From positions 1 to 15,810 of the forward strand of contig JBBAKL010000073.1 of assembly GCA_040403535.1 (NCBI GenBank): a DNA stretch of 15,810 nucleotides. Reading direction: 5' to 3'. This document shows, in pieces, positions 5,915-13,654 of the stretch; positions within the stretch are counted from its first letter, which is position 1, and each line of letters begins with the position of its first letter. The position numbers were made by a program, and so were the translations under genes. Origin of the DNA: JAHEYG01 sp040403535. Lineage in GTDB: Bacteria; Bacteroidota; Bacteroidia; B-17B0; Aurantibacillaceae. Under the pieces are notes generated by a model. It was not told where the DNA came from and did no database searches. It worked only from the letters and a program-made list of their open reading frames with translations.

Positions 5915-8563
5915 TTAACCACCTACCAGTTTCTTAATCTCATTCAGCTTTAATAATGCTTCCACCGGTGTTAAGGTGTTGATGTCGGTTTTTAAGATAT
6001 CCGCTTTTATCTGCTCTAATACCGGATCATCTAATTGAAAAATACTTAACTGCACATCATCATCCGACATGATTTTTTTTCTGGAATTGGCACTTTGCTC
6101 GCCGTTTTGATTTATCTCCGCTCCTCCGGGAGTTAATTCCATCTCATGCTCTCTCTCTAATTTACTTAGCACCTGATTGGCTCTTTCTATCACAATTTTT
6201 GGCATACCGGCCATGCGCGCTACATGTATACCAAAACTGTGCTCACTGCCTCCTTCGGCCAGTTTGCGCAAGAAAATTATTTTATTGTTCAGCTCTTTCA
6301 CACTCACATTAAAATTTTTAATGCGCGGGAAATAATTGGTCATTTCGTTGAGTTCGTGATAGTGCGTTGCAAATAATGTTTTAGCCCGGTTTACCGGCTG
6401 ATTATGCAAATACTCGGCAATAGCCCAGGCTATGGAGATACCGTCATAAGTTGATGTTCCTCTTCCGATCTCATCCAGCAGCACTAAACTACGCGCGGTA
6501 ATGTTATTCAAGATACTCGCGGTTTCGTTCATCTCCACCATAAAGGTAGATTCGCCCGACGAAATGTTATCGGTTGCTCCTACACGCGTAAATATTTTAT
6601 CTACAATTCCTAAATCCGCTGCCTGTGCCGGAACAAAACTTCCTATCTGAGCCAACAACACAATTAATGCGGTCTGACGTAACAAGGCAGACTTACCGCT
6701 CATATTCGGACCGGTAATCATCATGATCTGCTGTTCTTCGTTATCGAGATAAACAGAATTACTTACGTATTCCTTGTCAACCGGCAATTGCTTTTCGATA
6801 ACCGGATGTCGCCCTTCCGTAATTTTAACGGCATAACCTTCGTTAACTTGCGGCATCACATACTGATTTTCCAAAGCCAGCGCGGCAAATGAACTTAATA
6901 CATCCAGTCGCGCTACGAGATTGGCGTTTAACTGTATCGGCACAATGTAATCCGATACATCACGAACCACCGATTCAAATAACTGTTGTTCTAAGACGGA
7001 TATTTTTTCTTCAGCACCTAATATTTTTTCTTCGTAATTTTTTAATTCGGGCGTAATGTACCTTTCCGCATTGGTTAAGGTTTGTTTACGAATCCATTCT
7101 TGCGGCACTTTGTCTTTATGCGCATTGGTTACTTCTAAATAATAACCAAAAACATTATTGTAGGATATTTTTAAACTTGGTATTCCTGTTTTTTCACTCT
7201 CGCGCTGCTGAATTTGAATTAAATAATCTTTACCGGAATACGCAATGCTGCGTAACTCATCCAGCTCTGCATTCACGCCCGCTTTTATCACATCACCTTT
7301 TAAAATATTGACAGGGGCTTCTTCGTTAATTTGATTCTCCAGTTTTTCTTTTATCACCGCGCAGGCATTTAACTGATCGGCAATTTTACGCAATGATGCC
7401 GGCTCCACTTCATTCATCTCCAGTTTCAATTGCTCAATCACATTTAACGAGCGTTTTAACTGAACTAATTCGCGGGGATTGACACGAGCCGCAGCCACTT
7501 TAGAAATCAATCGCTCCAAATCGCCTACTTCTTTCAGCAACAAATTAATTTTTGCTCTTAACTCGCCCTGCAACACAAAATAATTTACCGCTTCCAATCG
7601 CTCATTTATTTGCTCCACCGATTTAAGTGGTAAAGCCAGCCAGCGCTTTAACAAGCGTGATCCCATTGGTGTAACGGTTTTATCAATCACGTCAATCAAA
7701 CTTTTTCCGTTGTCGTTATTAGAAGCAAACAGTTCAAGGTTACGAATGGTAAATTTATCCAACCACACATACTGTTCTTCATCCAAACGACTCACCTTAG
7801 TAATGTGCTTTAGCTTATCGTGCTTGGTTTCGTTTAAGTAATGAAGTAAAGCGCCGCAACTGGTAACGGCTAAAGTATAATCTTCAATACCGAATCCTTT
7901 TAATGATGTTGTTTCAAACTGTTTGATTAAGCTTTCATAACCGTAATCAAAGGTATATGCCCAATCATCCAACCCGAATATGTAAAAGCGGTCACCAATT
8001 AAATCCAACACTTCACCGCGCTTGTTTTTCTCAAACAAAATTTCATTGGGTTTAAAATTCTGAATCAAACGCTCCACATACGTAGTGCTGCCCTGCCCCA
8101 CTAAAAATTCTCCTGTAGAAATATCTAAAAAAGAAACGCCTGCTTTGTCTTTGTCTAAATGAATGCTGGCTAAAAAATTATTTTTCTGGTGATCTAAAAC
8201 TTTATCGTTAAAACTAACCCCCGGTGTTACCAACTCCGTAATTCCACGCTTAACAATGGTTTTGGTCATTTTAGGATCTTCCAACTGATCGCATATCGCA
8301 ACACGATAACCTGCTCTTACCAATTTAGGTAAATACGAATCCAGAGAATGGTGCGGAAAACCCGCCAGTTCGATGTGAGATGCCGAACCATTGGCGCGCT
8401 TGGTTAATACAATGCCCAATACTTTGGATGTTTTTACGGCATCCTCGCCAAATGTTTCATAAAAATCACCTACTCTAAACAACAAAATCGCATCGGGGTA
8501 TTTCGCCTTAATGCTGTTGTATTGTTTCATCAACGGGGTTTCTTTGTCGCCGGTTTTTGCCAT
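5915..8563 (-). CDS. mutS: DNA mismatch repair protein MutS
   Basis: This full-length 882-residue MutS1 binds base mismatches and small loops and, with ATP, recruits MutL. The mismatch-reading motif GDFYE is at 32-36 (the Phe-x-Glu wedge). The ATPase domain has Walker A GPNMSGKS (618-625), SSGEST (about 668-673), Walker B with LLDEIGRGTS (about 695-704), and FATHYHEL (about 731-738). GSEHSFGIHVA is at 772-782. The C-terminal end, with DINTLTPVEALLKLNEIKKL, is the usual MutS tail helix pair. Length and motif order are those of active MutS; no key residue is missing. ATG at 8563 begins MAKTGDKETPLMKQY, matching the usual N-terminus. mutL is not adjacent. The gene is monocistronic by its own terminator and spacing. 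Confidence 0.98.
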   Translation of the reverse strand: MAKTGDKETPLMKQYNSIKAKYPDAILLFRVGDFYETFGEDAVKTSKVLGIVLTKRANGSASHIELAGFPHHSLDSYLPKLVRAGYRVAICDQLEDPKMTKTIVKRGITELVTPGVSFNDKVLDHQKNNFLASIHLDKDKAGVSFLDISTGEFLVGQGSTTYVERLIQNFKPNEILFEKNKRGEVLDLIGDRFYIFGLDDWAYTFDYGYESLIKQFETTSLKGFGIEDYTLAVTSCGALLHYLNETKHDKLKHITKVSRLDEEQYVWLDKFTIRNLELFASNNDNGKSLIDVIDKTVTPMGSRLLKRWLALPLKSVEQINERLEAVNYFVLQGELRAKINLLLKEVGDLERLISKVAAARVNPRELVQLKRSLNVIEQLKLEMNEVEPASLRKIADQLNACAVIKEKLENQINEEAPVNILKGDVIKAGVNAELDELRSIAYSGKDYLIQIQQRESEKTGIPSLKISYNNVFGYYLEVTNAHKDKVPQEWIRKQTLTNAERYITPELKNYEEKILGAEEKISVLEQQLFESVVRDVSDYIVPIQLNANLVARLDVLSSFAALALENQYVMPQVNEGYAVKITEGRHPVIEKQLPVDKEYVSNSVYLDNEEQQIMMITGPNMSGKSALLRQTALIVLLAQIGSFVPAQAADLGIVDKIFTRVGATDNISSGESTFMVEMNETASILNNITARSLVLLDEIGRGTSTYDGISIAWAIAEYLHNQPVNRAKTLFATHYHELNEMTNYFPRIKNFNVSVKELNNKIIFLRKLAEGGSEHSFGIHVARMAGMPKIVIERANQVLSKLEREHEMELTPGGAEINQNGEQSANSRKKIMSDDDVQLSIFQLDDPVLEQIKADILKTDINTLTPVEALLKLNEIKKLVGG

Positions 8564-8574
8564 AATAAGAATAG

Positions 8575-8603
8575 CTAATTTACGACAAGCATTAAGGATG
8601 CAA
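8575..8603 (-). promoter_or_regulatory. Candidate promoter of mutS
   Basis: On the minus strand TTG (8601-8603), an 18-base spacer and TAAATTAG (8575-8582) are near the TTG / TAnnTTTG pattern with one mismatch. The box ends 11 bases before the mutS ATG, which would make a very short leader. Confidence 0.33.
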
Positions 8604-8713
8604 GAATTAAATTTTTAACAGAAATTCCGATTTTGTTTAAAACAAAAATCTGAATGAAAAATAAATTTCAAAAACAATTTTTATTCTTAAAAAAATCGGG
8701 ATCACATAAAAAC

Positions 8714-8744
8714 AAAAAGCCCCAACTTTTCAGTCGGGGCTTTT
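8714..8744 (-). terminator. Intrinsic terminator of the large T9SS protein gene
   Basis: On the minus strand AAAAGCCCCGACT / AGTTGGGGCTTTTT forms a G/C-rich stem with one G-U pair and a 4-base loop, ending in a T run. It starts about 18 bases after the stop codon of the 1260-residue protein. Confidence 0.9.
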
Positions 8745-8761
8745 ATTATTAAGAATATCTC

Positions 8762-11700
8762 TTAACGGTATAAGCTTACAGTACCTTGTTCAGGTATCTT
8801 CTCACCCTTATCGTTTAAGAATTCTGTCTTACCATCTTTTCCGGTTGCTTTGATGATATAGAAGTATGTTCCTTCCGGTACTTCCTTACCACCTAAGTTC
8901 TTTCCATCCCATGAGATGTTTCCGGTTTCTGATTTCACATCGTACATCTTCACACCCCAACGGTCGAATATAGTACAAGTAATTTCTGTTAAGTTGGTTG
9001 TGCGTAATGTGAAGAAGTCGTTAACACCGTCTCCGTTCGGAGTAAACACGTTTGGTACGGTCATCTGTGATGCTAAATCTACTGTTACCACAGTGGATGC
9101 TGTTCCGCTACATGTTAATGATCCTGATACCTGAGTCATGGTTAACCACACGGTATACGTTCCTGCTGCATTATAAGTAGCACTTCCTCCAGGGAATGGT
9201 GTTGCGCTTCCTGTATACGTAGAGGCTGCACTGGTTGTGCTTACTGAATTACCATTTCCATATGACCAACCGGTTGTTACTGTACCGCTTGTACTTGTAG
9301 ATGGTGTTGTGTTAGCAAAGGTTACACCTAATGGCGCAAAACCGTTAGTTGGATTTGCTGTCATGCTCACCGGTAATGCCGGTGATAATACAGTAATAGT
9401 GTTGGTTGCAGAACATCCGTTTACGTTGTTTAAAATAAACACGCCATACTGACCTGCTTCGTTAACAGTTGTGCTGTAACATGAAGGCCCTCCAGGACAG
9501 CTTAACGCTGTTGTTTGTGACGGTGGATCCCATGTGTATGAATAAGCCGAAGATGTTGTTGATGTTCCTGCTGTGATGGTTGCTGTTGTTTGACCACACT
9601 GCATTTGTATTGGAGCTACCGCTACTGTTGACGGAGGTGTTACGTTTAACGGTACCAATGTTGTTGTTGTTGCGGTACAGCCGTTTAATGTGCTCTGGTA
9701 AGTCATGGTATAAGTACCAGGATTACAGAACAAGAATCCGTTTGTATTAGCTGTTGTAGTTGGTGCCGGTGAGGTAAAGGTAAAGGTAATAGGTACAGTA
9801 GATGTAGATGCTCCTGTTGACATCGCCACACAAGGCACAGCACAAGTAATAGCACTTGGTGTAAATACCGCTGTGTATGGTGGTACAAAAATATCTTTTG
9901 ATATCAATACCTTCTGACGACCCACACATCCGTTAGCGCCCATCGCTAATACGGTATACGATGTAGGTGTTGTAGAAGAAGTAATGTTTGATAACGATAC
10001 GCTAATGGTTGGCTGACTCACCGTTAAGTTCGGTGGTGTTGTCCAGCTATAGCTTGTTAATGGCAACATTGGCGAAGTAACAGCGCTGGCTGTTAAAACA
10101 GGATTCGCACAAGTTAATGTGTAACTGCTACTTGGTAAACTTGTTATAGATGATACGATCGGACGTGCTGTATCTTGTGCAATAGTTAAAGTTTGACAAA
10201 CCACGCAGTTGTTCGCATTTAAACATGCAATATACTGACCAGGTACTGTTACGGTATATCCTCCATTCGCCGGTGTGGTTGTTATGCTTGTTGTTACGTT
10301 CGTCCATGAATACGTCTTCGGTGATATTGTGGAAGTAGTATTAATATTCATAGAGATACTTGGTGTTCCGCAAGTAAGTGTAAAGGTACCTTGATTAGAT
10401 GTTACATTCATTCCCGGTACATTACCCGAATTATCTACAACAGTTACAGACTGAGAACTTGTACAACCATTTACCGAATTAGTAAAGACCGCAGTATAAG
10501 TTCCTGTATTACTTACGCATAATACAAGCGGAGATCCTGAAGGACCTGTCAATACCGCATTACTTTGATCTAACCAAACGCCTACAATATTAGTTGTACC
10601 GGAAGGACATGTAGCAGTGAAAGATGCGCAAGGACTTCCGCAAGTTAAGGTCTTAGTTAATGGGGAAACTGAAACGCCAGGAACTGCGGTATTACCGTTT
10701 ATCACAAACGTTTGAGTTACTGGACAAGAACCTGCTCCAATATCACTACCTGTTACAGTAAGAACATTTGTACCGGTTGGCGCGCCACCAATCCACGGAT
10801 TACCAACAAATGTTCCTGTTGAAGCACTTGACCAGGTGTAAGTCATATTAGTTAAAGTACCCGTATTGGTAGCAGTTATAGCTGTTGTATTATTAGGGGC
10901 ACAACCTAAAACAGTGAGCGGCGAACTTAAACTGAAGCTGGGTACCGGAGGTGCTGCTGCAATTGAAAAAGTTTGATTAGCCTGACATCCACTTGCGTCG
11001 GTAATGGTACAAGTGTAATTGCCTGCAGCAAAACCAGTATATGTAGCGGTAGTTGCAGATGCTCCAACTGTACCTGTAGGAGAAGAAGGACTAAAAGAAA
11101 CTGTGTAATTAGGAGTACCAGAACCTGGAGTTCCGCTTCCCATTAATAACGAAACAGAGTTAACGCTGTTAGTACAAGTAACTTGTTGAGGAGACACAGC
11201 TAAATTCGGTGCAGGTGAAATAACCACACTTACTTGTTTTACAGTTGGACCACAAGAACCCGGAGGAGTCATGGTAATTGTATAGTTACCCGTAATAGAT
11301 GTTGTTACAGTTTGAGCGGTAGAACCGTTTACTAACGGATCCGGACCAGACCATACATAAGGTCCCATTCCCGGAGGAGCGGTAATGGTAGCTGTGTTAC
11401 CTGTACCACAAGTTGGTAAAGTAATCTGAGGAGTACCGGCAGGGAAAGAAGTTCCGTTACCGATAATTGCCATTGGGTTACACTGAGCATCGAAATATAC
11501 GTAACCAGCATGACCAGAATAAGGACAGTCGATTGCATAAACTTCAATTGTTATAAACTGACCAATTAAACCACTTAAGTCCATGGTGTTAAATTTCCAC
11601 TTATTATAGTACCAACCTGAAGTTGCAGCGTTAAAATAAGTAGTTGTACCACCAATACCGCAAGTACCTGAAGGCGTACAAGCACCTTGAGTTGGAGGAG

Positions 11701-12544
11701 AAGCTGTAAAGGTAGGACAAGATGTATAAGTACCTGCACCGCAGCTTGAACCAATTTTCACTTTTAAAGAGAAACCGGCGTTATCACAACAACAGTGTGC
11801 ACCCTGAATAACCGCGATAAACGCAAATTGAAATAAAGCGTTATTTTGAGTTACCTGGAAACATTTTTGTAATTTATGAATACCGGCACCACCTGTTTGG
11901 TTGTTAATTTTAATAAACCAATCACCCTTCATGTTTGCAGGGTTACCAGCTACGGAACTTCCGTTGTTTGGATTGTTACCGAAAACTGAATATAATGGGT
12001 AAGATGAACCAATAATTGGATCAACACCACCGGTAGCTGAATTTGTAGAAATTACCTGACAAGCGTTAGGTACACCTACATATGAACCAGACAATAAACA
12101 AGAACCTGTAGAGCCCGAGTTTGAGCCTGAAGTCACTGACCACCCGTTAACACCGGTAATTGAACCGATCGTTAAAGTACCCGGTACTGCAGAAGTTAAA
12201 CTTCCCTCTTCAAAGTCTTCGTTCACACAATTAGCTACAGCAATAGCTGAACCTTTGTAAACCTGCGATAACTCCAATGGAGCTGCAGTTGGTAAATTGT
12301 ACTTCATTTTAATGTACTCGCGTTTTGCCATGTACATGTAAACTTTGTATTCATCGCCATAAGCATTAGCAGCAAAAGCAGCTTGCTTAGCAGCATTTTC
12401 ATCAAACCCGTTTAACGAGTCTGTACTGAACACATAAGTATCTGGCACCAAAGGATGCTTCGACTGTGCGTTCACCTTAAATGTTGCTGCAATAAACAGC
12501 AAGCAAAGAAGGGTTAACTTGTTCATAAATGTAACTTTCCTCAT
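8762..12544 (-). CDS. Large secreted adhesin-like protein with type B (gliding-associated) T9SS domain
   Basis: This is a 1260-residue protein. The signal peptide ends near Ala26; ATG at 12526 (seventh codon) is an alternative start giving a tidier one. Residues about 105-358 form a Cys-rich beta-sandwich-like N-terminal domain with a CCC triplet (251-253) and GHAGYVYFDAQC (about 344-355). From about 360 to 1060 I count eight Ig/SprB-like modules of roughly 80-92 residues, most with a Cys early (LTCG, ITC) and another in an NGC-like strand. A PKD-like module with WSYGNG follows (about 1060-1155). The last 100 residues match the gliding-motility-associated C-terminal domain: VPNVFTPNGDGVNDFF (about 1163-1178), IFDRWG (1192-1197), WDGKNLGGKEVPEGTYFY (about 1212-1229). 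It is therefore exported by the type IX system and probably anchored on the surface as a stalk or adhesin. No catalytic motif is visible. Confidence 0.92.
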   Translation of the reverse strand: MRKVTFMNKLTLLCLLFIAATFKVNAQSKHPLVPDTYVFSTDSLNGFDENAAKQAAFAANAYGDEYKVYMYMAKREYIKMKYNLPTAAPLELSQVYKGSAIAVANCVNEDFEEGSLTSAVPGTLTIGSITGVNGWSVTSGSNSGSTGSCLLSGSYVGVPNACQVISTNSATGGVDPIIGSSYPLYSVFGNNPNNGSSVAGNPANMKGDWFIKINNQTGGAGIHKLQKCFQVTQNNALFQFAFIAVIQGAHCCCDNAGFSLKVKIGSSCGAGTYTSCPTFTASPPTQGACTPSGTCGIGGTTTYFNAATSGWYYNKWKFNTMDLSGLIGQFITIEVYAIDCPYSGHAGYVYFDAQCNPMAIIGNGTSFPAGTPQITLPTCGTGNTATITAPPGMGPYVWSGPDPLVNGSTAQTVTTSITGNYTITMTPPGSCGPTVKQVSVVISPAPNLAVSPQQVTCTNSVNSVSLLMGSGTPGSGTPNYTVSFSPSSPTGTVGASATTATYTGFAAGNYTCTITDASGCQANQTFSIAAAPPVPSFSLSSPLTVLGCAPNNTTAITATNTGTLTNMTYTWSSASTGTFVGNPWIGGAPTGTNVLTVTGSDIGAGSCPVTQTFVINGNTAVPGVSVSPLTKTLTCGSPCASFTATCPSGTTNIVGVWLDQSNAVLTGPSGSPLVLCVSNTGTYTAVFTNSVNGCTSSQSVTVVDNSGNVPGMNVTSNQGTFTLTCGTPSISMNINTTSTISPKTYSWTNVTTSITTTPANGGYTVTVPGQYIACLNANNCVVCQTLTIAQDTARPIVSSITSLPSSSYTLTCANPVLTASAVTSPMLPLTSYSWTTPPNLTVSQPTISVSLSNITSSTTPTSYTVLAMGANGCVGRQKVLISKDIFVPPYTAVFTPSAITCAVPCVAMSTGASTSTVPITFTFTSPAPTTTANTNGFLFCNPGTYTMTYQSTLNGCTATTTTLVPLNVTPPSTVAVAPIQMQCGQTTATITAGTSTTSSAYSYTWDPPSQTTALSCPGGPSCYSTTVNEAGQYGVFILNNVNGCSATNTITVLSPALPVSMTANPTNGFAPLGVTFANTTPSTSTSGTVTTGWSYGNGNSVSTTSAASTYTGSATPFPGGSATYNAAGTYTVWLTMTQVSGSLTCSGTASTVVTVDLASQMTVPNVFTPNGDGVNDFFTLRTTNLTEITCTIFDRWGVKMYDVKSETGNISWDGKNLGGKEVPEGTYFYIIKATGKDGKTEFLNDKGEKIPEQGTVSLYR

Positions 12545-12614
12545 TTTTTAAATTTTAAACGTTGCTAAATTAACTAAAAAATTGAATTTTTATAATATTT
12601 AACAACAAGCGTGC

Positions 12615-12647
12615 CAAAATTAAAATTTTGTTAAAATCGACCACAAA
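12615..12647 (-). promoter_or_regulatory. Promoter of the large T9SS protein gene
   Basis: On the minus strand TTTG (12644-12647), a 21-base spacer and TAATTTTG (12615-12622) give a perfect TAnnTTTG box with a well-placed upstream element. The start site would be near 12608. Confidence 0.6.
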
Positions 12648-12823
12648 CACGATCTATTAAACTGATTTACTTATACTTAAATAATTTGTTAAAATTCCGG
12701 CCTTTATTTTACAACAAAAACATTTTTGGGTTTTAAAGGTTTTGGGCTCAAAAAGGTGTTTGGGTGTTGTTTTTGGGTAGACATTTGTTTAAATCCTCTT
12801 TTAAGCCAGTTTAAATATTCTTC

Positions 12824-12831
12824 TATCTTTG
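12824..12831 (+). promoter_or_regulatory. fabG promoter, -7 element
   Basis: TATCTTTG is a perfect match to TAnnTTTG and ends 18 bases before the fabG ATG. No clear TTG lies 18 to 21 bases upstream (the region reads TTTTAAGCC), so only the downstream box is convincing. Confidence 0.55.
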
Positions 12832-12849
12832 AACCTGTATTAATCTTTT

Positions 12850-13596
12850 ATGAAATTACTTCAAAACAAAGTAGCCCTAATTACAGGAGCTACACGTGGA
12901 ATTGGCAAAGGCATTGCCATGAAATTTGCCGAACAAGGCGCTAATGTGGCTTTTACTTATGTTAGCTCAGAAGAAAAAGCTTTGGCATTAGAGAAAGAAT
13001 TATCCGCTTTTGGGATTAAAGCTAAAGGCTATAAGAGCGACGCCGGTGATTTTAAAGCTGCCGATGAATTAGTGAATCAGGTGGTTGCCGAATTTGGCAC
13101 CATTGATGTTTTAGTTAATAATGCAGGAATTACGCGCGACACTTTACTAATGCGTATGAGCGAACAACAGTGGGACGAAGTAATTAATGCGAACTTAAAA
13201 TCAGTTTTTAATTTAACAAAAGCGGTGCAGCGCCCAATGCTAAAGGCACGCAGCGGTTCCATTATTAATATGAGTTCGGTTGTTGGTGTAAAAGGCAACG
13301 CGGGTCAGGCTAACTATTCGGCGTCTAAAGCCGGAATCATTGGCTTTACCAAATCGGTTGCACTTGAACTTGGGTCACGTAACATTCGCTGTAACGCTAT
13401 TGCTCCCGGATTTATTGAAACAGAAATGACCGGCGCCTTAGATGAAAAAGTAGTGCAACAATGGCGCGACAGTATTCCGTTAAAACGCGGCGGTACTGCT
13501 GACGATGTAGCTGATTTAACTTTATTTTTAGCAAGCGACATGAGCGGATACATTACCGGACAGTGTATTAATGTATGCGGTGGGATGTTAACCTAA
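12850..13596 (+). CDS. fabG: 3-oxoacyl-[acyl-carrier-protein] reductase FabG
   Basis: This 248-residue classical short-chain dehydrogenase has the length of FabG. It reduces 3-oxoacyl-ACP to 3-hydroxyacyl-ACP with NADPH in fatty-acid elongation, in the cytosol. The cofactor loop is TGATRGIG (12-19), the NNAG motif is 90-93, and the catalytic set is Asn115, Ser143, Tyr156 and Lys160 (YSASK), with the 13-residue Ser-Tyr spacing of FabG. NAIAPGFIETEMT (about 182-194) and the C-terminal GQCINVCGGML, close to the usual GQ-x-x-x-VDGGM with Cys in place of Asp, support FabG over other SDRs. ATG at 12850 starts MKLLQNKVALITG, the normal beginning. It has its own promoter and a strong terminator right after it. 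Confidence 0.95.
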   Translation: MKLLQNKVALITGATRGIGKGIAMKFAEQGANVAFTYVSSEEKALALEKELSAFGIKAKGYKSDAGDFKAADELVNQVVAEFGTIDVLVNNAGITRDTLLMRMSEQQWDEVINANLKSVFNLTKAVQRPMLKARSGSIINMSSVVGVKGNAGQANYSASKAGIIGFTKSVALELGSRNIRCNAIAPGFIETEMTGALDEKVVQQWRDSIPLKRGGTADDVADLTLFLASDMSGYITGQCINVCGGMLT

Positions 13597-13620
13597 TTTT
13601 AATTTTTATTAATTAACTTT

Positions 13621-13651
13621 AATGTCTGCTTTACAGCAGACATTTTTTTTT
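13621..13651 (+). terminator. Strong intrinsic terminator after fabG
   Basis: Perfect 10-base arms AATGTCTGCT and AGCAGACATT around loop TTAC, followed by a run of nine T counted from the stem end (13643-13651). It begins 24 bases after the fabG stop and ends just before the ATG at 13655 of the next gene. An upstream in-frame ATG at 13622 is the first arm of this hairpin. Confidence 0.92.
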
Positions 13652-13654
13652 GCT

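Larger units (their letters stand above)
12545..12849. other. 305-bp divergent promoter region between the large T9SS gene and fabG
   Basis: No gene is visible. It holds a promoter facing each way and a T/G-rich tract (about 12723-12780) with four GGG runs on the plus strand. The leftward gene would have an untranslated leader of about 65 bases; fabG would have one of about 15. Confidence 0.65.

Noticed and set aside
8629..8650. A/T palindrome GATTTTGTTT / AAACAAAAATC between mutS and the large T9SS gene
   Set aside because: It is imperfect, almost all A/T, has nearly no loop and no T run, and chance occurrence in such sequence is likely.
9703..9929. Small alternative frames within the large T9SS gene
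   Set aside because: Low-complexity composition arising from the Thr/Ser-rich coding strand; no start context or motif.
13622..13654. N-terminal extension of the VWA protein by 11 residues
   Set aside because: The bases form the arms, loop and T run of the fabG terminator; the downstream ATG gives a normal membrane-anchor start.
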